Positions 39,255 to 50,117 of a DNA stretch of 64,000 bases are shown here, piece by piece. The position numbers were made by a program, and so were the translations under genes. How positions within the stretch are numbered: the first letter of the stretch is position 1; each line of letters opens with the position of its first letter. The notes under the pieces are model-generated. The model was not told where the DNA came from. It ran no database searches and worked only from the letters and a program-made list of their open reading frames with translations. Source of the stretch: an uncultured Cytophagales bacterium (GTDB lineage: Bacteria > Bacteroidota > Bacteroidia > Cytophagales > 172606-1); assembly GCA_902805615.1 (NCBI GenBank), contig CADCTQ010000001.1, positions 1 through 64,000 of the forward strand, read 5' to 3'.

Positions 39255-39614
39255 GCGTAGTAGGGGAAAAGAGTGAATAAAGCAGTACCTGCCGGGGGTT
39301 GGGGGCCAAATAGGGTACCAAGCCGGGGGCAAGCCCGGCAAAGAGGATGATATTCGGATAAATTATTTATAGACAGGCCGTTAGGGAGGAATGCAGGCAC
39401 GTACGCAACCCAAAAACAACCGGAAGTTGCTCCAACGCGGCGGAGTTTTCGTCATGCCACTCCACCAGGCAGTGCAAGCCCCCGACCCATCGGACCGGTT
39501 GGGGGGGCAGGAAAAACGTACGGGGTTGCGCCCGGTGCGGAGGCCAGCACAATCAAGTGGCCTCCGGAAGGAGTAGCAGGAACTGGTGCGCAGAGCAGGG
39601 GGAGGCAGACGGGA

Positions 39615-40015
39615 CTACCCGGCCTGGGCCACCGGGGCCAAGACCGGGTTGAGTTGTTCCGCTTCGAACACCAGGGAAATGGACAGGCCGGGCGGACTGG
39701 TGATGACCAGTTCGCCGCCCAACTGCCCGCTGAAGCCGTGCAGGAGCGTCATGCCCCGCGAACGGCTCCGGGAAGGATCGTAGTTAGCCGGCAGGCCCAC
39801 GCCGTTGTCGGCAATGGTGAGTTGGCAAGTCCTTGCCGCCGGCCGGCGCAGGCTCAAACACACCGTGCCGGGGCGGCCGTCGGGGAAGGCGTACTTGAAG
39901 GCGTTGCTGAGGGCTTCGTTGATGATGCGCCCCGGCGGAACGGCCTGGGAGTTGAGCAAACTCATGACCACTTGCAGGTTGTGCCCGCCCTTGCGCCCGG
40001 ACCGGGTGGCGGCTA
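39615..40015 (-). pseudogene. Decayed histidine kinase (HisKA_2/HATPase) with internal deletion
   Basis: [13 protein letters not shown] joins directly to [27 protein letters not shown]; the intact paralog at 42796-43917 has about 85 aa between these. Confidence 0.75.
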
Positions 40016-40450
40016 GTCGAAGAAGGCCTTGCTTACCGCCCAGGTGTCTTCGTACAGATCCAGTTTAACGATCCGGTCGCCGTCCACGGCCAGGTGCATG
40101 GCCACCGGGGTGGTGAAGGACCGGCCGGTGCTGGCGACCGTATGGGTGAAAGTGCCCAGCATGACGGCGTCGTTGCCCGACACGATCAGCTTTTCGACGC
40201 TGGCCGTGCTCTTGCCCGGTACGAAATGGGGCCACATGGTGCGGAAATAACCCGCTACTTCACTGCGGCGCGAACGGCGGCCGATCCAGGGCAGGGCCGT
40301 ATCCCCGGGCACGTACCAGTCAATCGCTTCGGCGAAGTGTTCGGCCATGCCGTCGGGGTCGCCGGCGGCCAGCCGTTCGAAAAAGCCCGTTACAATCTCT
40401 TCGGTGCGCGCCGATGCTTTAGCCAGGGCAGGCAAGGTGTTTTGTTCCAT
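40013..40450 (-). CDS. SnoaL-like / nuclear transport factor 2 family protein
   Basis: [35 protein letters not shown]...[38 protein letters not shown]. Confidence 0.85.
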   Translation of the reverse strand: MEQNTLPALAKASARTEEIVTGFFERLAAGDPDGMAEHFAEAIDWYVPGDTALPWIGRRSRRSEVAGYFRTMWPHFVPGKSTASVEKLIVSGNDAVMLGTFTHTVASTGRSFTTPVAMHLAVDGDRIVKLDLYEDTWAVSKAFFD

Positions 40451-40509
40451 GATTTGGACGGTTTTGTTTTTTCTGGTGATAATCACTGGTTGCAAAAGGA
40501 GGCGGCCCG

Positions 40510-40977
40510 TCAGGCCGGTACCTGCCCGGCAGGCCAGGGCGTATAATCGAGTTTGAGGCGTTCCAGCCGGTACCCGGTGATGCGCCACTCCCCGGCGGTG
40601 GTTTTTCGGTAATGTTCATGGTAATAGCCAAAGCCGTGGATGACGGCCGAGGGCGAATGCACCGGGTCGGAAAAGGTGACGATGTCCTCCACCGCCCAGA
40701 TGGCCCGCGCCGTGGTGGGCGTCAGCAGTTCAATCTCGTGGTGCTTGACCTGGTGCACCGACTGGGCCGGGTCGAAGTAGGCCGGCAGTTGGCGCATGAG
40801 TTCGTCGCGGCCTTCTACTTTCATCTGCAACTTGCCCGCCGTGTCGTAAAACGCTACCACCACGTCTTCCGACAGCAACCGGCCGAAAGCCTCCCACTGC
40901 TTGGTGTCCAGGAAACGGCAATAACGCGCCTTCAGGGTCCGGATCTTTTCGATGTCAGCCTGCACTTGATCAGTCAT
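40510..40977 (-). CDS. SnoaL-like / nuclear transport factor 2 family protein
   Basis: IRTLKARYCRFLDTKQWEAFGRLLSEDVVV ... GFGYYHEHYRKTTAGEWRITGYRLERL. Confidence 0.85.
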   Translation of the reverse strand: MTDQVQADIEKIRTLKARYCRFLDTKQWEAFGRLLSEDVVVAFYDTAGKLQMKVEGRDELMRQLPAYFDPAQSVHQVKHHEIELLTPTTARAIWAVEDIVTFSDPVHSPSAVIHGFGYYHEHYRKTTAGEWRITGYRLERLKLDYTPWPAGQVPA

Positions 40978-40991
40978 AACGGTTCGTTGGG

Positions 40992-41849
40992 TTAAGCGGT
41001 GTATTTGGCCAGCCACCGGGCCTTGATCTCGGCGCGGGCGTTGATGAACTCCACGTCGGTGCCTTCGGCCACTGCATCGAGCGGGTAGCGCAGCGGGCGG
41101 GTGCCGTCGGGCAGGTTCACCAGGGCCAGTACGCCGTCGGCAACCGTCTGCGGGTTCATGTTGAAGGACGCGATTTTGCCGAACAGGCCCGCCCCGAAGG
41201 CCTGGAACTTCTCGGTTGCCGCACTGCCGTACTCGGCGGCAACGTCATCCCGGTCGGCATTGGCGCCGGTTTTACTTCCGTTGGTTCCCTCGGTAGGATA
41301 TACCCCCGACTGGATGGTTACATTCTCAATGTTGTAGTCGCGCAACTCCTCCTGGATGCCTTCGGTAATGGTTTCCACGGAGAACTTGGAGGCCAGGTAG
41401 GGCGCCATGAAGGGCAATGCGTGCCCGGAGGCGCCGGTGGAAAGGTTGATGATGAGGCCCTTTCCGGCTTTGCGCATGGCCGGCAGCACCGCCTGGTAGG
41501 TGCGCAGCACCCCGTAGAAGTTCACCTCGAAGAGCTGGCGTACCTGCTCCAGCGAGTAGGCTTCCACCAGGCCGAAACCTGATATGCCGGCGTTGTTGAC
41601 CAGTACGTCAATGCGCCCGTGCTTTTGCAGGACCTGGTCCACGGCCCCCTGCACCGACTCGTCGCTGGTGACGTCCAGCTCGGCTACTTCCACATTGGGC
41701 AGGGCGGCCAGTTCGCGGGCTACGGCGGCGTTCTTGCCCGTCGTGCCCCGCATGGCGGCAACGACCGTGTTGCCGGCGGCCGATAGGGTGATGGTCATCA
41801 GTTTGCCGAAGCCGGTGCTGGTGCCCGTAATGAAAATGATCTTAGACAT
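40992..41849 (-). CDS. SDR family oxidoreductase
   Basis: FITGTSTGFGKLM, DVLVNNAGISGFG, NLSTGASG...PYLASKFSVE. Confidence 0.93.
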   Translation of the reverse strand: MSKIIFITGTSTGFGKLMTITLSAAGNTVVAAMRGTTGKNAAVARELAALPNVEVAELDVTSDESVQGAVDQVLQKHGRIDVLVNNAGISGFGLVEAYSLEQVRQLFEVNFYGVLRTYQAVLPAMRKAGKGLIINLSTGASGHALPFMAPYLASKFSVETITEGIQEELRDYNIENVTIQSGVYPTEGTNGSKTGANADRDDVAAEYGSAATEKFQAFGAGLFGKIASFNMNPQTVADGVLALVNLPDGTRPLRYPLDAVAEGTDVEFINARAEIKARWLAKYTA

Positions 41850-41940
41850 GGTTTTACTCGGTTTTACTCATTATTGATTGTCAAATGACGGATGAATCAG
41901 ATTTTACTTCGGGATGGGCTTTTTCGTAGGTCAGCCCTTT

Positions 41941-42089
41941 GGTAGTGGTAAAATCGGAACTGGTCACCTAACATGACACCTTTGGGCAAAACTGGTAGAC
42001 AAGCTATGATTGCAGTGATCAGGACCTGCCATCCGGCTTTTAATCGTCCGCTACAATCCTGCCGTATCAGTTCGGTTTTTACCACTACC
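41941..42089 (-). mobile_element. 149-bp MITE-like element, copy A
   Basis: TIRs GGTAGTGGTAAAA(T/A)C(G/C)GAACTG; reverse complement about 94% identical to 56308-56456. Confidence 0.82.
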
Positions 42090-42251
42090 CGGGGGCCATT
42101 CTGATGCCAGCGGGCACCTTGCTTCATTTTTTGTCGCAGTCAACTGGATAACAGGCGCTTGTGATTGTGCCGGCCCGGCGGAGGCTGGCCTACCCCTCCG
42201 TGCGGCAGTAGTTTTCCCCGAACCTCCGTTCCGGCGGAGGCCATTGCCGGC

Positions 42252-42417
42252 TCAGGCCGGCTGGGGAAAAACCACGGGGCCGGGGATCGTTTTGCTGCCC
42301 GTGACGGGCAAACCGACGGGGGCCAGTGCCGGGTAATCGGTATACCCGTTTTCGTCGCCCGTAAAGCCCTCCCAGTTGCACAGGCTGGAGCAACGGTTGG
42401 TTCGTTTGCATGGTCAT
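42252..42417 (-). pseudogene. Old yellow enzyme (alkene reductase) remnant: N- and C-termini fused
   Basis: Start MTMQTNQPLLQPVQLG (OYE N-terminus) followed in another frame by GFTGDENGYTDYPAL (OYE C-terminal xYTDYPxL motif). Confidence 0.65.
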
Positions 42418-42451
42418 TGGCTTTTGATTGATCGGAAAAACGAGCACTTTC

Positions 42452-42502
42452 ACTTGCGAATTACAAGTACAAAGGTATCTCATTTAACTTGCATCATGCA
42501 AG
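42452..42502. promoter_or_regulatory. Paired CTTG-N7-CAAG operator-like palindromes
   Basis: CTTGCGAATTACAAG (42453-42467) and perfect palindrome CTTGCATCATGCAAG (42488-42502), centred 35 bp apart upstream of the OYE remnant. Confidence 0.55.
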
Positions 42503-42795
42503 CATATTTCCGATTATTTTTATAAACCTGACACCATACCGGTCAGGCTGCCCGGTCAACTTTACACCGGACGTATTGGGGGATACATGGAGCTTGTTCA
42601 CTCTCAGGGACGTGCCGTGCAATGTCACGACTTCCTGCGGCGCGTTTCCGGGATCGGAGGAAAAGATTGCCACCAATAGCCTGGCCGGACGGACGGGCCG
42701 GAAGCACAGAAATGGGTATCAAAGGAAGTGGCAGAATCAAAAAATACCGGCAGATCGCCCGGGAAACGGTGGGGCAACGGGCAGCAGCCAGCCAG

Positions 42796-43917
42796 TTACC
42801 GGGCGTAGACCGGGCTCAGTTGCTCCTCGGCAAACACTAAGCTGAAGTTTAATCCCTGCCGGCTGGTGATGGTGAGTTCGCCGCCCAACTGGCCGGAAAA
42901 GCCGTGCAAAAGCGTCATGCCCAGGGAGGGACTCTGCGAGGGGTCGTAATGGGCCGGTAAGCCTACCCCGTTGTCGGCAATGGTAAGCTGGTAAGTCGTT
43001 TTCGCCAGCCGGTGCAGCGAGAGGCGTACCGTGCCGGGGCGGCCATCCGGGAAGGCGTACTTGAAGGCGTTGGTGATGACCTCGTTGATGATGAGCCCTA
43101 AGGGCAGGGCTTGGGTAACGTCCAGTTCGATGGGTTCTACCTGCAGCTCAAAACGCACCGTGTGGTGCAGGCAGTAGGACTGGTGCAGGTAGGCCACTAC
43201 TTCTTCGATGTAGTCACGCATGGGGATGCGGGCCACCCCTTCTGACTGGTAGAGCTTCTGGTGAATGAGTGAGATGGCCCGTACCCGGTGCTGACTCTCC
43301 CGGATGGCAGAAAGGGCCACCTTATCCTCCAGGAAATCAGCCTGCGAGTTCAAAAGGCTCATCACTACCTGCAGGTTGTTTTTCACCCGGTGGTGAATCT
43401 CTTTCAGCATGCACTCTTTCTCGGTCAGCAATTGCTGCAAGACCTGGTTCTTCTGCATGACCTCTTCGTACCTTTCCTGCAGTTTTTCGTAGGCAACCGG
43501 TAATTCAAGTTGCTGAGCATCACCTGTTCGTGACTGCTCTTTCAATGATTGTTTATTGTGCCATGCGGAAACAAAGCGAACGTAGAGAAAACGCAGGAAA
43601 ACGACCAGGAAGACGGGGCTGCCGATGCCCGTAATGCTTAACATTTTTTCTGTAAGTGACCCACCCATCTGTAACGCACCAGGGTAAAACTGCCCAAGCA
43701 TGGGTGGTTCGTGCGTGGTTATACTTTGCAATCCGGATGGGTCAATTTGCAGGTTTTTCAAACTTGTGGGGAAAGAACTATTGTACGCATTGACGGCAGG
43801 CGCCATATCCTCACTCATCCGCACCTGGGTTACGTCGGGATTGGCGCCATGAATGCAATACTGCCGTGCAGATGAGTTCGGTTTGCAAGTTGTCATAACT
43901 GTGGTAGAAATAGCCAA
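42796..43917 (-). CDS. Sensor histidine kinase, HisKA_2/HWE-like
   Basis: [71 protein letters not shown]. Confidence 0.9.
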   Translation of the reverse strand: MAISTTVMTTCKPNSSARQYCIHGANPDVTQVRMSEDMAPAVNAYNSSFPTSLKNLQIDPSGLQSITTHEPPMLGQFYPGALQMGGSLTEKMLSITGIGSPVFLVVFLRFLYVRFVSAWHNKQSLKEQSRTGDAQQLELPVAYEKLQERYEEVMQKNQVLQQLLTEKECMLKEIHHRVKNNLQVVMSLLNSQADFLEDKVALSAIRESQHRVRAISLIHQKLYQSEGVARIPMRDYIEEVVAYLHQSYCLHHTVRFELQVEPIELDVTQALPLGLIINEVITNAFKYAFPDGRPGTVRLSLHRLAKTTYQLTIADNGVGLPAHYDPSQSPSLGMTLLHGFSGQLGGELTITSRQGLNFSLVFAEEQLSPVYAR

Positions 43918-44161
43918 TTACTTTACGTTATTGCTTCGATCATCTAAAGTCCGGATGCGTCCAACAAACCGACAGGCATTCGTCAGGTTTCATTTACTCA
44001 ATCGTTTCGTCAATTGATCAGTGCGTTGGCAAAGGCAAAAAAATTTTGCAGCCAGCACCCTAACCTTTTGAACCTCCGATTGAATACACAGTGGGTATAT
44101 AACTAAAAATGTGCCACCGGCCAAGGAGCTAACGGGCAGGTACTTACCCGGGGCAAGCCGC

Positions 44162-44215
44162 AAAAAAGGTCGCGATATTCCGCTGATTCGCAACGGGCTG
44201 GCGAAATATCGCGAC
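44162..44215 (-). terminator. Terminator-like palindrome downstream of the GAF/sigma54 activator
   Basis: On the minus strand: GTCGCGATATT-N25-AATATCGCGAC followed by CTTTTTTG. Confidence 0.55.
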
Positions 44216-44422
44216 ACGGCATGTATAACTTCCCGTTGCTTGCCGGGAGCTTGAATTAAGTTCATTTAACCTCCCATAAACATCAATTTACAGGAGGCAA
44301 GTACACTGCCGGCAAATACTGACAACAGCCCGCAGCCTTGCTGGAAGTGTACGAGGTTAATAGAATTTTCCCGGCAACCCATACCGGGTTTGCAGCAGGC
44401 GTTGTAAAAATGACTACCTGAC

Positions 44423-47400
44423 TCAGGCAATATGTTCCCGCTTGATTCCCAGTCGTTTCATGCGGGAGTTTAGCGTGGATGGCGGGATGCCGAGTAATTC
44501 AGCAGCCCCCCTTGCTCCCGAAATCCTGCCTTTGCAGTACTTCAATACTTTCAGGATGTAATCCCGCTCATTTTCATCAATGGTCTTGATGATCAGTTCT
44601 TCCGCAGCCGCCGGATTATTTTCGGCAATAGATTGTTTCTGGAGGGGAAGGTGAATTTCCGTTATAATTTCGCCGGGTGAGAGCAGTATACTGCGTTCAA
44701 TCAAATGCTCCAGTTCACGTATATTGCCCGGCCAGTGGTAGTGCATCAGTTCTTTCAAAGCCTCGTTGTTCAGGTTTTTGATTCTTCGTCCGGACTTTTT
44801 AGCGAAACGGAATATAAAATGATTGGCCAGCAAAGGAATGTCTTCCCGGCGTTCGCGAAGGGGTGGCAAATGGATGGGAAAAATGTGCAACCGGTAGTAT
44901 AGATCTATTCTGAATTTTCCCTCTTCCACCAGTTTCTCCAGATCACGGTTGGTCGCAGCGATGATACGGACGTCCGTTTTAATGGTGATCTTCCCGCCAA
45001 CCCGCTCTATTTCTTTTTCCTGCAGCGCCCTCAGCAATTTTACCTGCAGTTCCAAAGGCATTTCTCCAATTTCATCCAGGAATAACGTACCGTGATGGGC
45101 CAGTTCAAATTTGCCGATCCGGCGCTCAATGGCGCCGGTAAAGCTTCCTTTCTCGTGTCCGAACAACTCGCTTTCAATCAGGTTAGGGGGTAAGGCTGCG
45201 CAGTTGATCTTGATCATCAGCTTGTTCTTCCGGGGCGACGAATTATGGATTGCCCTGGCAATCAATTCTTTCCCGGTACCGGTTTCTCCCAGCAACAAAA
45301 CAGTGCTTTCCGAAGAGGCAACCAGTTTCACCAATTGAAAAACTTTCCTGATCGCCGGGCTTTCACCGATAATTTCCGAATAGTTATGCGAGGTTTCTAT
45401 TTCTTCCTGAAGGTACGTTTTTTCTTCTTCCAGCCGCTGCCGGTATTGCTCAATCTGATAGAGCTGGTTCTCAATTTTTTCATTGGCTATGATATTGGAA
45501 ACGGCAATGGCTAACTGCGAACAGATACTCTTGAAAAGGGGCTTTTTGGTGGCGAATTGGTTTGAAGCATCTTGTTTGAAATTCATGACCGCTATGGCTT
45601 CCTTTCCCAACCTGATGGACACGCCGGCCATTGTCGTCATTTGGATGTCTTTGGCAGCTTTGGCGTACGTAGGGGGACTTGCGGAATTCAACCAATCCGA
45701 TACATTAAAAATCACCGGCTCTTCGGAATCGATTACCGTATTGAACACCCCATCATTCACATCGGTTTCGATTCCTATCATTTTTTTAAAGTCAGGGTGC
45801 AAAGCAAAGTCGGCATCGGGATCGAACAACACCGGTCTGTGCGTTTTTTTGTCTTTGCTGATCGCGTGAATCGCGTAATCTTCGATCCCGAACAGTTGTT
45901 TCAATTGTTTCTTCAATACTTTCGCCAGTACATCCTTTTCTCTCACGGAGGCAATTGCATTACTGAATTCCAACAAGCTGGTTTTTTCCTGTTCCTTTGC
46001 TTTGGTTTCGTTTTTGGCGATCAGATTCGAAACGGTAAATGCGATTTGAGCGCAAATGCTTTTCAGGAGCTGATACTGGGTCGGAGTCAGGTCAAAGTTT
46101 TCGTGCCTCAAGTTCAGCACGGCAATGTCTTCCTCACCCAGGCGGATGCGCACACCGGTCATTTTCTTCAGGCCGATTGCTTTGGCGGTGCTTTCATAGG
46201 CCGGCGGCTTTTTCCAGCCTGACCACTCTGCTGCACTGAATGTTACCGGCTCGTCGGCGTTTAAAATTTTATCGAAGACCCCATCCTGAACATTCATTGG
46301 CGTGTTCAACAGTACCTGAAAGGAAGGATCTTTGACAAAGTCGGCATCCGGATCGTACAGAAGCGGGATAAAGCTTTTTTTGTCGTTGACCAGTTGATTG
46401 ATCAGAAAGTCTTCTGCCGAGAACAAATCCTTTAGTTGTTGTTTGAGCACTTTTGCCAGTACATCTTTTTCTTTTACGGCAGCAATGACATTGCTGAATT
46501 TCAACAGCAGGGACTTTTCTTCCTCCCGGTGCTGGATTTCCTTGTTGGCCGTTATGTTTTGGATGGCAATGGCAATCTGGTAACATAACCCATCAATCAG
46601 GCTTACCAGCCTGGACTCCGGGGGCGTAATGCCATCGAACAAAATTATCCAGACGCCGAAGACCTCTCTCCCTTTGGTAAACTTAACCATCACGGCGAAG
46701 TTGATGCCCGATTCAAAATCCGTTTTGAAGTATGCCGGCAGCTTACCCTGCTCGTTCAACTGGTGCAGATCAAAGACAAGGGGCGCCGGCGCGGCGAATA
46801 CCTTGACAAGGATCTCATCATTCCGGGCATAATCCGGATGGCCTTTACTGCTTGATTGGGAATCCGACAGAAATTCGCTCAGCGTGGACTGATCTTCATT
46901 GACGGTGGCGATCAGCGTACGGGTAAATCCGATCAGGCTCTTTAGTTTTCGGGTCATTACACCGGACAGGTCATCCCGGTTGCGGACGGCGGAAATATCT
47001 ATGTTCAGCGATAACAACAATTCCCGTTCACGTTCCCTCCTGGCTATTTCTTCATTGCCCCTTATGTTTGAAACGGCAACGGACAGTTGGGCACATACCC
47101 CTTTGATCAAATTCACGTTCAGCGCATGCGCCGATCTTTCATTCATGTGAATGAAAGCGCAGCCGATATTGGTTCCACCCACCCTGAGCGCCACACCCAA
47201 AACGTGTTGAAGACCTACATTCTGCCAAAAATGGACGTATGCCGGCACCCCGGCTTCTTCGGCCAGCGCACGCACATCAAATAACACGGGCTCCGCCGAC
47301 TGCATGACCTTACTGAATACCGGGTCCGTGACACTGTATTTATCGGAAGTTACCTTGTTGTAAGCGGTGTGGTTCGTTATCGGTTCTTCGAGGTCCAGCA

Positions 47401-48193
47401 CGAAAGCCCGGTACGTTTTGTTATCCGGATCTACGTAGGCAATGCCAAACTCGGAAATAGCGAACAGCTGTTTCAACTTGGTATTCACTACGTGAAACAA
47501 ATCATTCCTGTTTTTTAATGCGGCGATTTCGTTGGACAACAAGAGCAGTGTTGTTTTTTCTTCCTCTCTTCGTACGATGTCCTCATTTGCAATAATATTT
47601 GAAACCGCTACTGAAATCTGGGCGCTGACCGTTTTTAATAAGTCAATCCGGATTGCAGCTGAACGATGAGAGTCCAGAAGCAAGATGAGGCATCCCAGCG
47701 GCTTATCTGCCACGTGCAGGGTAATGCCCAGGACCTGGACAATGTTCATCTTCTTCCAGAAATCCACGTAAGCCGCTTTCTTCACTTCCAGCGCTTCCAC
47801 ATCCAATAGTAAAGGTTCGTCAGCCCGCAGGATTTTATTGAAAACACCGTCTTCGGTGCTATACTGAAGCCCGGTTACCCTTTTAAAGTCTGCATCATTT
47901 CTGATCCGGTCCTCGGAGTCAACCACGAAAGGGCTATGTGATTTTCCATCTTCATTCAACAATGTGATGCCAAATCCGACAATGGGAAATAACGCTTGCA
48001 ATTGGGTTTTGAGGAGCTGCAACAAATCTTTTTTATCCCTGACTTTCGCAATATTTATGCTTAATGCCAGTAATACGAACTGTTCGTGCTCTTTTTTCGC
48101 GGCATCCGTAGCAGATGCAGTTCCGGAGATCCCGGCAGAACCTGCCACAGAGGAATCCTTAATAGATTTGCGATTTTTGTTTGTATTTGCCAA
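44423..48193 (-). CDS. Sigma54-interacting transcriptional activator with five tandem GAF domains
   Basis: Five linker units like [39 protein letters not shown]+ [31 protein letters not shown]-terminal Fis-type HTH. Confidence 0.92.
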   Translation of the reverse strand: MANTNKNRKSIKDSSVAGSAGISGTASATDAAKKEHEQFVLLALSINIAKVRDKKDLLQLLKTQLQALFPIVGFGITLLNEDGKSHSPFVVDSEDRIRNDADFKRVTGLQYSTEDGVFNKILRADEPLLLDVEALEVKKAAYVDFWKKMNIVQVLGITLHVADKPLGCLILLLDSHRSAAIRIDLLKTVSAQISVAVSNIIANEDIVRREEEKTTLLLLSNEIAALKNRNDLFHVVNTKLKQLFAISEFGIAYVDPDNKTYRAFVLDLEEPITNHTAYNKVTSDKYSVTDPVFSKVMQSAEPVLFDVRALAEEAGVPAYVHFWQNVGLQHVLGVALRVGGTNIGCAFIHMNERSAHALNVNLIKGVCAQLSVAVSNIRGNEEIARRERERELLLSLNIDISAVRNRDDLSGVMTRKLKSLIGFTRTLIATVNEDQSTLSEFLSDSQSSSKGHPDYARNDEILVKVFAAPAPLVFDLHQLNEQGKLPAYFKTDFESGINFAVMVKFTKGREVFGVWIILFDGITPPESRLVSLIDGLCYQIAIAIQNITANKEIQHREEEKSLLLKFSNVIAAVKEKDVLAKVLKQQLKDLFSAEDFLINQLVNDKKSFIPLLYDPDADFVKDPSFQVLLNTPMNVQDGVFDKILNADEPVTFSAAEWSGWKKPPAYESTAKAIGLKKMTGVRIRLGEEDIAVLNLRHENFDLTPTQYQLLKSICAQIAFTVSNLIAKNETKAKEQEKTSLLEFSNAIASVREKDVLAKVLKKQLKQLFGIEDYAIHAISKDKKTHRPVLFDPDADFALHPDFKKMIGIETDVNDGVFNTVIDSEEPVIFNVSDWLNSASPPTYAKAAKDIQMTTMAGVSIRLGKEAIAVMNFKQDASNQFATKKPLFKSICSQLAIAVSNIIANEKIENQLYQIEQYRQRLEEEKTYLQEEIETSHNYSEIIGESPAIRKVFQLVKLVASSESTVLLLGETGTGKELIARAIHNSSPRKNKLMIKINCAALPPNLIESELFGHEKGSFTGAIERRIGKFELAHHGTLFLDEIGEMPLELQVKLLRALQEKEIERVGGKITIKTDVRIIAATNRDLEKLVEEGKFRIDLYYRLHIFPIHLPPLRERREDIPLLANHFIFRFAKKSGRRIKNLNNEALKELMHYHWPGNIRELEHLIERSILLSPGEIITEIHLPLQKQSIAENNPAAAEELIIKTIDENERDYILKVLKYCKGRISGARGAAELLGIPPSTLNSRMKRLGIKREHIA

Positions 48194-48332
48194 AATTCGT
48201 TTTGTTTACGAAGGGTCCAGTCCCGTGAAGGAGCAAAAGTTTAAAAATGCGATCAACTAAAAAAACCAATAGAACTGGTCTTGCTCTGCGCGTAATCCTG
48301 AGAAAGTGAGAGGCACCCCGTACGTTGGCGTG

Positions 48333-48653
48333 TCAGCGCTCCCCCGTTTGGTCACCGGCCTTCATCCGCTGCGCTCCCCCTGCGTCCACGGTGCCGGTGT
48401 GGCCGTGGCCGTCGCAGGGCTCCGGCGACCCGGCCGGCAAGCAGGTGAAGGTGGCAATGCCGCGGTGCGGATGGGCAAAGGCCCCGGTGGGCACCCCGGG
48501 CGTGTTGGGGCGGTGCTCCGAAGGGTACCCGTGGTCCGGGAACGCGGAGGGGCCGGCGGCCGGGCGGTAGCGGTTGGGCAGCAAACGGTTGACGAGCAGG
48601 TCGCCCACGTTGGCATGCACGCCGCCGTAGCTGGTTATGGTGGTCTTTTCCAT
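48333..48653 (-). pseudogene. Pirin family protein, C-terminally truncated
   Basis: GDLLVNRLLPNRYRP, FAHPHRGIATFTCLPAG, HTGTVDAGGAQRMKAG, then stop; most of the cupin fold is absent. Confidence 0.75.
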
Positions 48654-48802
48654 GGTTGTATCTCCGCTTAAGGCAGTGAATGGGTTCACTGCGTTGACGA
48701 AACAAAAATGGCACCGTGGGAGGCCCCTTACCATTGACCGAACCGGGGAAATTTCCTTGACAAAAGTCAAGACGCCGGCCGGGCAAAGCGCCGCTGCACC
48801 TC

Positions 48803-49387
48803 TCAGGGTTTGTGCAGCACTTTGTGGCGCACCCGGCTGAGCGTTTCGGGTGAAATGCCCAGGTAAGAAGCAATCATGTGTTGGGGAAACCGTTGCAGGT
48901 AGTCGGGATGCCTTTTGACCAGTTGCTCGTAGCGTTCTTCGGCACAGTGGCCGATGGAGGCGTACAGCCGCTTCTGGGTGGCAATGGAGTTTCGCTCATC
49001 CATCTCCCGCACCATCAAGGCAAAGGCGGGCACTGCCTGGAGCAAATCGTGCAACCCGGCGTTGGTGATCAGCAGGAGCTGGCAATCTTCCAGCGCATCA
49101 ATGTGGTATTGGGAGGGAGTCAGCATCACGAAGCTTTCGCGGTCGCCCGCCCACCAGTTTTCGACGGCAAAGTTGAGGATGTGCTCGGAGCCCTTCTCGT
49201 CCACGCTGTACTGGCGCAGCGCCCCCTCCACGACGAAGGCGAAATGCTTGCACACCTCACCAGCCTGCAGGAAGTATTGCCGGCGGCGCAGTTTCCGGGG
49301 CCTGAACACACTCTTTACCACCGCAAAATCGGCGTCCGAAATGGTGCCCGCGGTGTATCGGTCAATGTAATTACGTAAGGCTTGCAT
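48803..49387 (-). CDS. Crp/Fnr family transcriptional regulator
   Basis: cNMP-binding-like VVEGALRQYSVDEKGSEHILNFAVENWWAGDRESF; C-terminal IASYLGISPETLSRVRHKV HTH. Confidence 0.92.
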   Translation of the reverse strand: MQALRNYIDRYTAGTISDADFAVVKSVFRPRKLRRRQYFLQAGEVCKHFAFVVEGALRQYSVDEKGSEHILNFAVENWWAGDRESFVMLTPSQYHIDALEDCQLLLITNAGLHDLLQAVPAFALMVREMDERNSIATQKRLYASIGHCAEERYEQLVKRHPDYLQRFPQHMIASYLGISPETLSRVRHKVLHKP

Positions 49388-49794
49388 AGGCAGTGACGGC
49401 GAATGGTAAGCTTGATAAGACAAAACAGGGGCCGGCACCGGGAAACGGTGCTACCCTTTGCATCGGTTGAACGATAGGTGAAGACCGGCGGCTAAAGATA
49501 AAACCATTTCAGCCAGTTGTGCTAATCCGCAGGCGGGCTTTTCTCCACGATTGCGCGAAGGGCTCCTCCGCGCTGGCGGAGGAAGATGCGTAGCAAACTC
49601 GGAAGGCTCGGAGGCTGGCAAAGCCGCCTGCCCTGCCCCTTCCCCGGGAACCCGCTCGCAAATATCCCTTTTTGCGCTCCCCGCCCCCTTTTTTTGATTT
49701 CTCCGGCGGGCAGCAGGGCCTTCTGGCACTTTTTTGTCAAGTAGGGTTGGCACGCCCCTTACGTAGCGTTGCTTTTCCACCACCACCTCCACCC

Positions 49795-50066
49795 ATGCAT
49801 AAGCTCAAAATCATCACTACCAGCACCCGCACACCCGCCAGTGGAGCGCCACCCTCAAGATGGTGCCGCTCCCGGAAACGGTGGCTACGCCCTTCTTCGA
49901 CCAGTTCATCAACGGGCAGGGCGAATTTGTACCCAACGCCGTTTCCGGGAAGGCCGCCCACGACATGCTCAGTGAACTGCTGCGCTGGACAACGGCCCTC
50001 CAGCCCCTGCGCAGCCCCCAAGCGACAACCAAGCCCGCCGCTGGCCTTACGCCGGCGGTCGCCTAG
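49795..50066 (+). pseudogene. NADPH-dependent FMN reductase remnant: N- and C-termini fused
   Basis: MHKLKIITTSTR in frame 1, then in another frame TLKMVPLPETVATPFFDQFINGQGEFVPNAVSGKAAHDMLSELLRWTTALQPLR. Confidence 0.65.
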
Positions 50067-50117
50067 CTCAACCCCGGAAACCCCACCCATTCCCCTTACC
50101 CTTCAACCCCCTCATTT

